A DNA stretch of 64,000 bases from Agrypnia vestita (GCA_016648135.1 JADDOH010023043.1:1-64000); one strand, 5' to 3'; positions 46,318 to 58,925 are shown, counted from the first letter of the stretch. Made by a program: numbers and translations. Notes: generated by a model from the sequence alone, not told the origin.

Positions 46318-47340
46318 TATTGATGTTGTCACGGGATCGCGGCGGTGGGAGAGAGCTAACATTTCATTTATCGCCAAAGTCACTGAAAACGAACTTAACT
46401 GGAGCAGTACTACGTAATTAACACTAAGTTCACACTAGTCACTCAAGATTATTCCACAAATACGTAAGTAGTTACTTTTCTATTTCGCTATACTCTTGTC
46501 TTTCGCATATTTATGGTAAATCGCACTAGGTTCACAATTCATTCATCAGGTAGGTACTCTCCTAATCTGTTTTCGCTGGTCGCTTATAATTCACACTAGT
46601 CGCCGAGTTCGTCTCTATAGAATTGCCGAACTGTTACAAAACAATGTACTCCGCAATGCCATCGCTCTGTTTATACACCGTTTTGGGTTTCCAGACGTTT
46701 CGCCAATTATGTCGGCATTTACAACGAAACTTCTAGTAATTTCCAATTTGTTGTAAAACATCCAGCATGTTGGATTATGTGTAATTCTTTTTGTTTTTAA
46801 AGTCTCTTGACAAAATCAACGATCCGTGATAACACTTGTATAAGCCTTAAACACCTTGCAATTGGGATCTCCTAGAAAATGATAACAGTTTTATATTACT
46901 AATGGTCCTGGTATATAACACCAGCATTTCTCTCCTTTGCCCAATTTTGAACACATATTTTATACTTTCCCTAATTTTCTCTACCGTGCGGCGCCTGGTT
47001 CGGTCCTTCTAACCTTTCCACATGTAACTCCACCAGTTTGAAGAATGAAGCTGTGATGTAATCATGTAACAGCACACGCGACACAAATATCTTCGCTAAT
47101 CTTGCCCAATGACAAGAAATAAATAGGCATCTTAGACAATTTCATTACTGTTATCTGCCAATGAGTCAATAAATTTAAAAACCATTCAAACAGTTATTTG
47201 AATACTCAACGCGCTATTGCTTGTAAATCTTTTAAAAAATGTTGGGATTATCTCCTATTGGACCGTGCATGAATCGGTCGACCTCAACTGTTACGAGGCA
47301 AATGATGTCTTATGACTAAATTTGTATGTAGGTATGTATG
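46318..47340. other. intergenic; unclassified repeat-like segment
   Basis: Starts gttgtcacgggatcgcggcggtgggagaga, similar to 31395-31425. Higher GC than its surroundings to about 47100, no ORF. It may be part of an LTR or SINE; ends not identified. Confidence 0.4.
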
Positions 47341-47353
47341 GTAAGCACCTTAC

Positions 47354-48228
47354 GGGCCGATCTTATAAACGTTCGTAGTTAAATTTCAGACCAAATAAAC
47401 CGAAATTTGATACAAACGTCATTTTTTTCGTCTTATAGCAATCCGTTAGTCAAATTTTAGTAAAATTTTACCGATGGCCGATACCGATAATCGAACCACC
47501 AGTTTTCCGTCCGTCAGTTGACATTGACAGAAGTATGACAGATTGACGTATTATTTTTAAGGTTAGGTCCCTTGTCAATTTGCGTTTTATGCTGTTTGTT
47601 TAACATGTACATATTATACTGCGCTGACTGCTGCTACATTTTCAAGGAAAAATGTTTTCAGATAGCGATGTCCAGCTATTATTGTATTCAAGTTCGTCGG
47701 ATGTGATTCAGTATACAAGTGGATTATTTTAATATTTTAGATAACGCAGATTTTATCTACCGTTTTCGCTAATCAAAAAGGTCTGCTTAAGAGCTTCTAG
47801 AAGATATTGGGCAAAATGCGAAAAGGCGCACGCGTCGGAATCTGACATTATCACCAACCACAAAATTGCTTCTTTCCTTGAGATTCTATGCTCTTGGATC
47901 AATATTATTAGCTGCTGCAGACTTTTTTCAACTTAAAAGGCTATTACTAATGTAGTGTTGTGGAAAATATTCCAAAAATCCGGTGTGAGCGAGAAATTTT
48001 AGGTTATGTTAAAAGAAGTTATATTTCGTTTCCATAGAAGAGAAATACAATTCGCCTCTGACAGCTCTAAAATCACAGATAAGAGCGGTACGATATTGCG
48101 ATACTTACGGACGGTAAAAAAAAGTTTTATAAGACGAGCGTCGGTAACATTTATAAACGAAGGGCCATCCGTTAGTAAATTTTCGATTTACTAACGAAAA
48201 TTTGGTCTCTCGTTTATAAGACCGGCCC
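47354..48228 (+). mobile_element. PIF/Harbinger-type element, 875 bp, decayed
   Basis: Terminal inverted repeats GGGCCGATCTTATAAACG and complement (one mismatch), flanked by TAC on both sides (47351-47353 and 48229-48231). Inside, one plus-strand frame (about 47850-47955) reads LTLSPTTKLLLSLRFYALGS and then ILLAAADFFQLKR, which corresponds to the N-terminal region of Harbinger transposases (HARBI1-like: LRFYATGS..VGDLFGIS). The DDE part is absent. Non-autonomous. Confidence 0.78.
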
Positions 48229-48473
48229 TACAACTACGCACTGTAGTTCCGAGTATTGAGTGAGTATAAAGAAACAGACGAATAAATTGCTATAGTTATA
48301 TAGTTATAGGTTTCAAGGGAAATTTAGATAATTAAAACAAGGTGGTTTGAAAGAATTCTATTTATTTCGATTAAGTACACATAATGCAAGTTTTAAAAAA
48401 ACCATACTTTGTCAAGTAAGTACATTAATTTTATTTGATTGGAATCGGGCGGGCACTGTATCAAATGTGCATC

Positions 48474-49027
48474 AACTATTGGTCCCCCGATACTTTGTCC
48501 CCGCAATTTGATCCTCCGTACAGTTGTTCCCTCTGCCAGTTGATCCCATACACGTCAATAATACCGGAATTTAACACCCCGAAAAATTTTACCCCCAAGT
48601 ATCCCCAAGTATTTGTATTTTTACATACCAGCATCCGTGAATATTATATAGATAAAAATAATATATGTATCAAAACAGGGTGGGAGCAAATAGTCCAGGG
48701 AATGCTTAATTGTATATTTACATGAAAAATTGTTAAAATAATTATTTTAAAATGATTTATCATAAAAATATTTAAATGCAATAATATAATAATAAAGGAT
48801 TCATTGTAAATACGATCATTCGATTTATTGTAAATAGATATCACGGAAGCTGGTAGTAATACTTTAATTACTTGAGGAAACTTTGGGGGATCAATTGTCC
48901 GGGGGACCAAATTCCGGAGGGATCAAATGGTGAAGGATCAACTTACAGAGGGATGCACTGTCCACGCGATCGAATGACAGGGAAGAATTGTAGGGCGATC
49001 AGGTATCAAGGGACGAATCGTAAGGAA
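48474..49027. repeat. FB-like foldback element with subrepeat-built inverted ends
   Basis: Left end (48474-48555): consecutive 15-17 bp units of the form TTGATCCCYCCGNNA. Right end (48880-49022): the same units inverted. The middle is AT-rich. Inverted ends made of short subrepeats are the hallmark of Drosophila Foldback (FB) elements. Confidence 0.6.
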
Positions 49028-49029
49028 AC

Positions 49030-51200
49030 CTTTGCTGAAGTATTTATATACGATTGTTATTGTTATTGCAAATAATTTCATCAAAATTATTTATACTGTC
49101 ATATACATCAGCATTACAAATTATATATAACTATATCCTGCCTTTCCTTTATTACAGGATTGAATTTTTAAATTTGCGGGTTGTTTAAGTTCAATCAAAA
49201 ATTTCCTGAAAAAACGAGAACTCCGCACATTTTTTTTTGTTTAGTCCCCCGTATGTGTGTGTCTACGCAGATGTATGTTAACATATATTTATGCTATTTT
49301 TTCTCCTTCTTCTATTCTCTATTCTTCTTTTTACAAATTAGATCTGTGCTTTCCTCCCCACTCCTTTTCCATTTATTCATTGTTTCTTGATTTTGTTATT
49401 ATATAACCTTGTACCTTTCATTTTTTTAATCTCTCTGTGTTCGATACTCGTGACGTCACGTTGGCACAGAAATCGATTCTACAGTATATTGTTTATTTTT
49501 CTTTTGTGGCAACACTGATTGGTCTCTAACGAAGAATTAATCGTACCCTCTTAAGTACCAGTGTACCTTTACCTTTCGTTTCGACTACTCTCGCTATTCT
49601 CGTAATAAAGCGGCAGGCATACTTTCTCGCCTCCTGCCCTGTAAAATTTCGTCTTGTGTTGAACAGTGCATTTGTAAACATATTTCTCGTCTCTTCAAAC
49701 AACCTCTTCTCGCCAGACAGCGGATAAACCGAGTGAAACAGTTTTTTTTCTGGTGAGGTGACATCTGGAAGGACGCCGAGAGACAAAGGTGAGTCGAAAC
49801 GTCCCTGCCTTCTCGATCCAAATACAGTCCATTATCTCGTATTGTTATTTCCTCTTTAACCATTCCTATTTCCTTTCCCGAACATACTCCCGCCACCCCC
49901 CATGTACGTGGCGAATCGCGTGGCGTACACTCTGTTTTTTATTGTGAAGCAATTCTTATATATGTTGTTAATTATGTGAAAACTTGTAAGATGGTCCATG
50001 TCTCTCATTATTAAACTATGTATTCTACTGTGTAAGCTGACTTTTATTTGTAACAGTCCTACAACCTAATAGAACAAATCCATAAGTCTTAGTTTTGGGT
50101 CGCCCTCACAGCTAACTTCAAGATTTCCGCGCCCAGAATAATTCCTTGCCTAAACAATCGTATTGTCGCGCAAAAATTTTCTCTCCAGTGCCCCGGCCTA
50201 TCCCATTTGTTCTGGAGCTATTTGCCACGAGGAAATGCTTTGAAGAAAAGAAAGGTGATAATTACAACAAATACTTACTACGATAAATAATAACTTAAAT
50301 GATACGATCTGCATAATTAATAACATAAATTATTTTTTGTTACAATTTTTGTTGGTTCATTTTTTGATTTATTTCATCCACCACTATTAATTTGAGGTGA
50401 TACTTTTGATCATCTTTTGTAAATTATGTTACGTCTATACCTATAATGAATGCTTTTTTTATTACATTTTTAAAATTTCTTTCATACTTTAATCTCATTT
50501 TTCGTGACCTCTAAATAGAAATAGTTACACAGAGTACGTGTCAGAATAATATTGTGACCGTTTTCAAACCATGCTGAATGTTCTATGAATTTAATAAACT
50601 TGCTTATAAACAGGCGAGTGTTTTAACTACTTGACCAACAAACACATCTAGTGATAACATTAATAATAATAATAATAATAATGATAATAACTAGCCCCTA
50701 GCCGGTCATTAGACGGATGTTTAAGTTTTGAATAAATATATTCGTTTTTTTTATTCTTCTTGTTCGATGGCTATAGTCTAAATCAAGCTTTGACCTCGAA
50801 ATTAATGTATCGAGAAAATATTTTGAATTTGTCCGCAAAATATTTTGAATTCCTCAAAATGTTTTAATTGGGTACCCACTTAAAATGCATATTGATAATA
50901 AAAAGTGCATTAAATACTTTTAATAATATTATAAATTAATATTATTTTAATGAGAAATCGAACATTTTAAAATTCTAATAAATGTCACTAATCATTTGGC
51001 AAATATTAAATGCATTACAGGTACTTATTGGATAATTATATCAATAATACAACGGATATTAGATGTAAAATATTTATTCTTAAAAATAATGTTTTTGTCT
51101 TGTTTGTTTCATTTAGCCCAAAACAAACTTTTGTTATAGAATGACCTTTCCTAATAAAATTTAGAAAACATCGACTCGCAACAAAATATTTTTTAATTAT
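49030..51200. other. intergenic, no gene seen
   Basis: A block at 49500-50000 has higher GC and overlapping minus-strand open frames (49526-49896) but no motif I recognise; a retroelement leftover is possible. An AAT microsatellite lies at 50660-50690, and 50560-50640 has a weak SINE family-2 resemblance. Confidence 0.4.
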
Positions 51201-51280
51201 TTTATTTGTTCCATGGGGTGTTTTTAGACGAAGCAGAGTCGTGATCAGGGCGTGGGCTTGGGGTCTTCTTCTCTATCACT

Positions 51281-52653
51281 TCACTTCCTGGCAACGGGAG
51301 CAACTGGGAGGTGCACTCCGTCGGCGTGGAAGCCTGTCTCATCAGCGAAGTAGGTAACGGTGATGGGGGTGCCTTCTGGGTTGACGTAGGAGAACGATCC
51401 CTTGACAACCACAACTTGCTCGTCCTTGCCTTCCTCATTCTTGACGGACTTCAGCTCGCCTACCTCCTCGTGAGTGATTTTGTTTTCGGTTTCATATCTG
51501 AAAGTGAATAATTTATATTTATAATAACCTTTAAGAGACTGAACGCATTTTCAAACACATCAAACATGCTGCCTAAAACAGTTTTCCGTTGTGAAAAACT
51601 CACCCAAAGTTGTAGGCGCCTGCGGGGTCTAGGTCGAAGGAGGACTTGAGGATCTTGATCGGCTCCTCTGGCACAGGGCTGGATGATGCCAGGGCCAACG
51701 CCACCAGGAAGAAGAAGAATGCCTGGAAAGTCAAATTATTAGTATTACATCAGATATACATAAATAACAGGAACTACTTGTAATAATAGTTAGAATTAAA
51801 TAATACGTAGTTATGCAGGGTTATTTGGAAAACATTAATAACCTCGCAGCACTATATTCCTGCTTTGATTGTAAGTCGAAAATGTTCAAGCTATTATGGC
51901 CCAATATCAATTGTTATGTGGATATGCGACATCAAAGTTTGCATTTATTTTTTCAATATTTCTGACTTTTTTTGTAAAACGTTGGACTATCATTACAGTA
52001 ACTTATATCGATTACGAAAAATTCATTCGTTTCAAAACAAGTTAAATAAAATGATAAAAACCCTGAAAAACTTCGAAGGTTGTTATTATATTGTTTGAAT
52101 TGTATTCAAGGAAATGAATTTTTCATATTCTATATAAGTTACTGTAATGATAGTCCAACATTTTACAAAAAATAAGTCAGAAATATTGAAAAAAATGCAA
52201 ACTTTGATGTCGCATATCTCATGATAACTTGAACATTTTCGACATAATCAAGGCAGGAATATGGTCCTGCGAGGTTATTAATGTTTTCCAAATAACCCTG
52301 TATACTTGGTAGGTATATAACGCCGCCAAGACGAAGACTGCCTGGTATGTCAAATTATTATTAGTTCACCGAGTTTATATAAATGTATCATTATCTATAT
52401 TTTGATTGTCTTGTATTTTAAATTATATTCTTTTTAATCACTTCGTTTGTTTTAAAAATATTACCCTGAAATAGGTACAATCGAAAGCTTTTACCGAGTG
52501 AACAACGATTATTTTATTTTATTTAATAATGAAATTTATTTCCATAACATTTTTTTACAGATTATTTTTGCATATTGTAATCAAAATAAATGTTAAAATA
52601 ATTTTTAAAAAACTTTTAAATTAATAGTAGATTATTGATCATACCAGTTTCAT
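51281..52653 (-). CDS. CPR gene F: RR-1 cuticular protein, 114 aa, identical to D
   Basis: Coding exons on the minus strand: 52653-52645 (MKL), 51722-51604 and 51497-51281. Junctions GTATGA/TTCCAG and GTGAGT/TTTCAG. Domains as in gene D: signal 1-17, linker, RR-1 at 76-110, tail VAPVARK. Only four synonymous bases separate the D and F coding sequences (one in exon 2, three in exon 3), while intron 2 (106 bp in both) is about 75-80 percent alike. Poly(A) signal at 51201-51206. Intron 1 contains a 485-bp MITE. The overlapping open frame 51202-51438 is an artefact. Confidence 0.94.
51816..52300. repeat. foldback MITE, copy 2, in intron 1 of gene F
   Basis: Same family as 1502-2018. Starts CAGGGTTATTTGGAAAAC and ends with its complement; the arms are about 240 bp. 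It makes up about half of the intron; the transcript would carry a long hairpin before splicing. Confidence 0.85.
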
Positions 52654-52701
52654 GGTAAGTATTGGTTTTGTACGTTAATAGCGGACAAAAGACAGGAAAG
52701 A

Positions 52702-52767
52702 ACTGATAAATATATCCTTGTGACATCCTCTTTTATACTAACTACCGTCTTATAAAAAAAAACTAGT
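52702..52767 (-). promoter_or_regulatory. core promoter of gene F
   Basis: TATAAAAG at 52737-52730, TGTCACAAGGATAT downstream, initiator TCAGT at 52706-52702, GACTAGTTTTTTTTATA at 52767-52751. Confidence 0.8.
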
Positions 52768-52859
52768 CTCGAATAGGAATCTGTTTTTTCCGCCGGGGCT
52801 ATCTTTAAGTGTTTTATGTTGACGAGGAGCCTCTCGTCTTTTGAGTCCAAAAACCGAAT

Positions 52860-55800
52860 TTAATGCCAAATCGGTTTTAAAATTCAACCGTTTTGTCAAT
52901 ATGCTAAAACGCTAGCTGATTATTTACAGTATTACGTTGCGGTGACATTCACTGGATTTCTGAAGAGAGATCCTTCTGTCATGTATAGGTAGTTTTATGC
53001 AAACATCCTTTTTCATATATTTTTGCACCATTCCATCACCTCTTTTCTTACACGGGCATTTTATTAGGTGTAGTAATGTCACATCCTAATATTTTTTATA
53101 TTAAGTTTTTATTGGACCCGAAAATAAAACTAATTCGTGAAAATGGACGGAAATGCGTAACAGAACAGGAAATAAGACGCCAGGGAAGCGCGCGCAATTT
53201 CATCTAACCAATGAGCGCGCGGTGGAAAAGTAATCATTGTTTATAAATAAATCAGTGTCCAGGAAGTGCAATCACAGTGGAGACGCATACTTCCAATAGC
53301 AAACGCTTCTGATTTTGTATATATGCTACGTGCCTGGTGTTAAGCGTGTGGATGTTGTAACTTTGATATATTTTGTCTTATATCTTCGAAAATATCCAAT
53401 AAATACTTATTTTTTTACATTAATGTAAACAATAACTACCCTTAATGGTTGACATTCTCAAAATTATGTGATTATTTTAAAATATTTATTCAAAGTTTTC
53501 ATACAATATGTATGGCGGTACACTACCGCCATCTATGAAAATAAATAAAAACATAATTGACCAAACACATTTCTAGACAAAATGCAAGTATAGATATATA
53601 CGGTACCTACCGAGTGCGGAAAAATTCAATAATAAATAAATTCACATACATTTTCTTTACTTGTATTTAGTAATTAATAAATATATTTCGATGTTAATTT
53701 CTGTTGCTGCTCAATGATATTTTTAATTGTGAGAAATCAAATTTTACAAATCATATGCGATTACTGTAGAACTCGCTCGTTTTTTTAATTGTTAAACGCG
53801 TACAGCCAGTTATAAAATAAATTGTTTAACGAAGTACGTTCACGAAATCCTCATTTTTACGTAGGGTTGCTTTACTCTAAAGTTCGGTCTGACCGTTGAG
53901 TGGCAAAATCCGAGATATTAGTTTAAATTAAAAAGTTATCATAAATATGTAAGTTATGTTTAAAAAACTAAACAATGTATAAAAACAATATTCTGAAACA
54001 AATTGAACCCAGAAAGATAACTGATAAAATAATTTAAAGAAATAAAAATTTTGTTACATTGTTTATTGTTAATCAAGTGATCATTTATGTAGTTTGATAT
54101 CTTTATTTTAGAATGCATCATTTAATGCATCATTTAATATAAATGACTAAACCCAGTAAAAAGGTTATGTTTATAACGTGGTTGTATTTGAGTGTAGGTG
54201 GGTGCAAGTTTGCTGACTTAGGCGTAATATTCACTCAGAAATGATCGTTATTTACAATAAACTTCGCAATAGCAGCCAATGATGTAATGTAATTAATAGG
54301 GGGCCTTCACGAAATGCATTGTATAAATATCCAAATTTGGACTAAAAATATGTCATCTAACTCCCTGGACTCTGTAATAAGTATTCGTAGTAGGTATGTG
54401 AAATTACACTTCGATCAGAGAATCAAAATGGGTCAAATGCTCTTAAAACTGACTACATTTTGAGTAGTACAATTCCTCTTCCCCAGGATTGGTTTGTGAT
54501 CAAGTCTAGTGTCTCCATACAGTCTATCATATACCTACTGCTGCCGAGTTGGCATTATTTTATTCATCATTCACTGGTCTCCGATAGAATTATAAATATT
54601 ATATTATAATTTATAAAATATATATAAAATTAGATGATTCAAGAAGACAATTAAGACGACTGTATTGAGTCAAATTACCAACATTAAAAAACATAAATCA
54701 AATAACATGTTACGAACATAAATTCTAGAAACACAAATAATAAAATTCAAATAATAAAAAATGTACTTATTAAATTCAAAAAATTGTATTGCTTGTAATA
54801 TGTTGAGGATAAAATTATTATAATGTTGGTGTGAGAAATTAATTAAATTTTCTATACTATAAAAGTCATTACAGTTCAGTACAATTGCTGTGTGATGTGC
54901 ACAATTATGAGGGGTTACTGAAAAGCATTGAAACTCAAGCGTCCAATTCAATCATGGCACTACAGCCGGGGCGATCCTTGGCCGCTTGGAGGAGATTCCC
55001 CTCTATTCGGAGCCTCGTCTCAAGGATCTCGATGATAATAATTGAAAATAAATCAATAATCGGATTATGTCTGTATACCACATAAATGCGTTTAAAAATG
55101 CATACATTCATGCTACTCACCGGGTGACCTGGAATGTTCTAAAACTATCTATATTTACAATTAATATCTTATTAACTTCTTATTAAATGCGTTTTTGAGT
55201 CTACGTGTCATTATTAATTTATTAAACGAGTATTTAGCTATCTAAAATGTAAAATATTTGCTTCAACGTAGGTGAGCGTGGTAAATAGAACTGTATAATA
55301 CTGTATGTATGAATAAATATTTACAAATAACTTATTTTCCTACCTTCAGCGTGTGGTACCATACTGACGTATTATTCCCGATAAGAATTGAGTTCGTGAC
55401 TCTTTTACGCTAAACCTCTGGGCCGGTCTCTGTGAGATGGATTATTATAATTAAAAATACACTTTTTCTGCTGCACTGATGATCATTATAGCAAACAACA
55501 TCCTCCTCGTTTGTCCTTTGTAAAACGAATCAAACTCATGATAAATTAATCGCCTTTACATGTCATTAATCAGCCATTTACATAAATGCTATTCAATTGA
55601 ACATTTTTGCTAGAATATCTTTGTACAGAGGCCATGTAGATTTAAAAGTACCGATGCGGGGGTTTATCTTACTGAACATTCTGAGAGATCATCTGTCTGA
55701 TGGACCATCTAATTAACATTTTTAACTTTTTTTCACTTCTTCAAAAATAGCAAAATAATTTTGTGATGACATTATTAATTATATATTTTCTCATTTTTTC

Positions 55801-57060
55801 TAATCGGTTTCGGCTGATTTTACTTGTTTTTAATTTATTCTTAAGTCTGGACCCCTTTGGAAAATGGGACCCCGAATCAAAAATAAATATATTTGATTTT
55901 TATTTATAATAGTAAGAAATTGTAGGTAGAAAATGTTTCGTTCATGGCTAAGATGTTACTCATTTTTAGCTAATAAAATACTGTCTTCTCGAGTGCAAAT
56001 CTAATAATGATATGTTACGTAAGTGTGGAATGTCTATAAGTGGTGAACAGCTCATTGATTACTATGCTTTTACGATGATGGCGTCGATGTGGAACTATGT
56101 GAATGTCCAAGTTCACCCGGAGGTCTTCTTCTCGTTCCATGTAATGGTGTAGGGGACAATATGAAATATAATACATTTACGTATTTTATGTAAATATTGA
56201 AAATACACTCGTATTTATATAAAGGATCATATTTATGTATATTACATTATATCATCACATTAGTAAAGATCTACAAAGTGATACTTAGTCGTATAAATAA
56301 CGTCTATACGTTATTTTATAGGGAAGTTTAAATGAAGTTCTTTCCTATCAAGAAAATAATTTGAGTACATAAGTGCCTATTTATAAAAATTGAGCTTATA
56401 GCAGGTCTTGATTGAGTTGAAATGTAAATTATGTCCAATGTTCTAACTAAAGGTCTGTGACACAAATTACAATGGTCATCAATGAACATTCTCTATTAAT
56501 TGTCAAAAAATCTAAAACACACATTAAAAGTTGTATATACCTACCAAATTGCATTTTGCTTGCATAAAAAAAGAGAAAATGAAACATTAAACACACAACT
56601 CTATCTTCATAATAACATATTATGAATTTAACCACAAATGAATTATGTGAAAATTCGTCATCAAAAAGGAAACAAACAAAATATCAGCGCCCGGACCTTG
56701 TGCAATTTTCATAACACCATTTTCAACAACTTGATGTCATCATCACCTTAAGATTTGCTGTTTGTTAAATATCATCTTAGCATTTTATTGGTGAGTGTGA
56801 AAAATTCCGTGCCACGATTCGCACGCATTTCGTTGCATAACTAAAATTTCAACTAAACGCGCCTAATGAATTGTTACTTGAGAAATATTTTCTCTACCTT
56901 AGTAATTTTTTATAAAAGCGTGTTTTTATATATATTATTTTATTTAATTATTTCAAATTGATTTCCACATCTCAAGCTGGAACATTAAAATACTACGTTA
57001 TCCCCCACAAGTATCCTGTTAACGAAATTACAACAATATATAACACTAAAAACAAAACCT
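52860..57060. other. long intergenic region, no gene seen
   Basis: At 53150-53400 there is a GC-richer block (cgccagggaagcgcgcgc, ggagacgcatac) of unknown nature, perhaps an old LTR. At 54945-55020 another compact GC-rich block (cactacagccggggcgat) looks like a repeat fragment. Otherwise AT-rich, without convincing frames. Confidence 0.4.
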
Positions 57061-57534
57061 AACAATCAGTTATAGACTGAATTATTTTTAAATTTAAGCA
57101 TACAGACATTCGCGGGATTTAATACATTCTTTGCATTATGATCATCAGATAATTCAACCTTGTTACTTCTAAGAGAGTTAAATTATTTTTTTCACTACTT
57201 AAGTTTCGAGAGAAACAAAATCTCTCATCAACAGGTGAAGATAACTAGTTAAGGTACCCTCACTAACTCTTATCCTCTTCTCCCAATATTCTCGTTACAA
57301 CTACCCTTATACCAGTAACTTCGCCTCATTTTTTCAGTACCGAACCATTATTTATATTTGAACTTACTATTTATATTTGAACAGAAACCATGTTGAAATT
57401 CTATATTTCATTTCTATGTACGGATTGATACTTCACCTGTCGACGAGAGATTCTGTTTCTCTGCAAGTAAATAGCGCAAAAAATATAAAATATTAAACTC
57501 ACGCAGAGGTAACAAGGTTAAATATTAGGTCCTT

Positions 57535-58855
57535 ACATATGAAATTGGCGTTTTGCCGTACTGGCAAATTTGATCTTAAATATCTTCTCTTTGGTTAGGA
57601 ATTCCAAATCCAAATTTATACAGCTATTTACTCATGTATTTGTGTTTTGAAAATTATAATTCATTTGTTTTTTCCTCAATTGTTTTTTTCCTTGCGTCAC
57701 TCAGTTTACAAAATGAAAAACTTGAAATATCGCGTTATTTACGAGTACGAGTTCCACCGTGGCACCAGTGCTGCAGAAACGGCTCGAAGGATTAATGATG
57801 TGTATGGCGACGGTGCCGCAAAAGAAAACACAGTGCGTTTTTGGTTCCAACGTTTTCGTTCTGGAAATTTCGACCTGCATAACAAGCCCCGTGGACGGCC
57901 GGAGACCAAAGTTGATAATGAAGAATTAAAGGCTATTGTGGAAGTGGATCCATCGAAACACATTCGGTTTCGTGCAGGCGCAGTGTTAGTGATTAAAACT
58001 GTTTTAACATTCCATTGAAGTAAAGTGGTAAGGTGTGAAAAAAGCTTGAAAGGTGGTACCTCAAGAATTGAGTGAAGCAAAATGCAACAACGCGCGTTGG
58101 ACAGCTGCGTTGCATTACTCACCCGGCACAATAATGAAGGGCTTTTAAATCGAATATTACCTGTGATGTGAAAAGTGGATCCGGTACGCTAATCGGAAGC
58201 GCTCATCGGCAATGGATGAACCCGGCCGAACCAGCCACCAAACCATGGCCCCAAAACGAAAAACGGAAAAATTGACTCCAAAAAAAGTTAATTGTGATTT
58301 GGTGATTACTTTGTGTTGATAGTTTGGTGAACTGTTAGTGCTGGTGTCGTTCACTACAGCTTTCTTAAATCTGGCCAGACGATTACGGCATACGTCTATT
58401 GTCAGCAACTGCAAACCATGATGGAAAAGCTAGCTGCTAAACAACCGAGGCTAGTTAATCGCTCTAGGCCACTGCTGCTTCATGATAACGCCAGACGACA
58501 CACTGCACAACAGACGGCTACCAAATTAGAGGAGCTTCAATTGGAATGTCTAAGACATCCACCGTACTCTTCGGACCTTGCCCCAACAGATTACCATTTT
58601 TTTCGATATTTGGATAACTTCTTGCAAAGGAAAAAATTCAACTCCGATGGGGCAGTCCAAACCGCCTTCAAAGATTTTATTGATTCCCGTCCGAATGGTT
58701 TTTTTAGTAAAGGGATCGATGAACTACCTATGAGAATGCAAAAGTGCATAGATAGCAATGGTACATACTTTGATTAAATAAATATATTATAATAAAAAAA
58801 AATCGGCTTTATGTTCCTCCCATACTAAACGCCAATTTCATATGTAAGAACCTAA
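57535..58855 (+). mobile_element. mariner copy 3, full length, 1321 bp
   Basis: Both terminal inverted repeats are present (one substitution, G to A, in the right one), with a TA target duplication. Slightly longer than the 1.28 kb norm because of small insertions in the middle. Confidence 0.93.
57713..58777 (+). pseudogene. mariner transposase, frameshifted
   Basis: Open from MKNLKYR at 57713 to about 57955, where several indels start (the HTH sequence becomes unreadable and the frame ends at 58018). The ITCD block near 58155 carries a one-base insertion. The frame is open again from 58418 (MMEKLAAKQPR) to TAA at 58777, with HDNA and TDYHFF separated by 34 residues, the D34D spacing of mariner. 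Inactive as it stands. Confidence 0.9.
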
Positions 58856-58925
58856 TATTATCTAATGATCATCATGAATAATCTCTACAATGTAAACGCC
58901 AATTCCATCAATAATATACTTTGCA

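Larger units (their letters stand above)
57060..58925 (+). other. relic resembling gene D intron 1, split by mariner copy 3
   Basis: Plus-strand 57150-57245 (ttcactacttaagttt, gagagaaac, caacaggt) matches the sense strand of gene D intron 1 near 27130-27050. 58860-58915 (atcatcatgaataat, tctctacaatgtaaacgcca) matches intron 1 near 26965-26920. The order is the same. No exon 1, 2 or 3 is found around it. A partial inverted copy of the first block is at 57425-57500, so a shared transposable element is also possible. Confidence 0.5.

Noticed and set aside
49526..49896. Overlapping minus-strand open frames in a GC-richer patch
   Set aside because: Two frames are open over the same bases and neither shows a motif; not enough for a gene call.
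57539..57550. ATGAAATTGG in the mariner terminal repeat resembling a CPR first exon
   Set aside because: It is the mariner terminus (TTAGGTCCTTACATATG...) and continues GCG, without a donor site.
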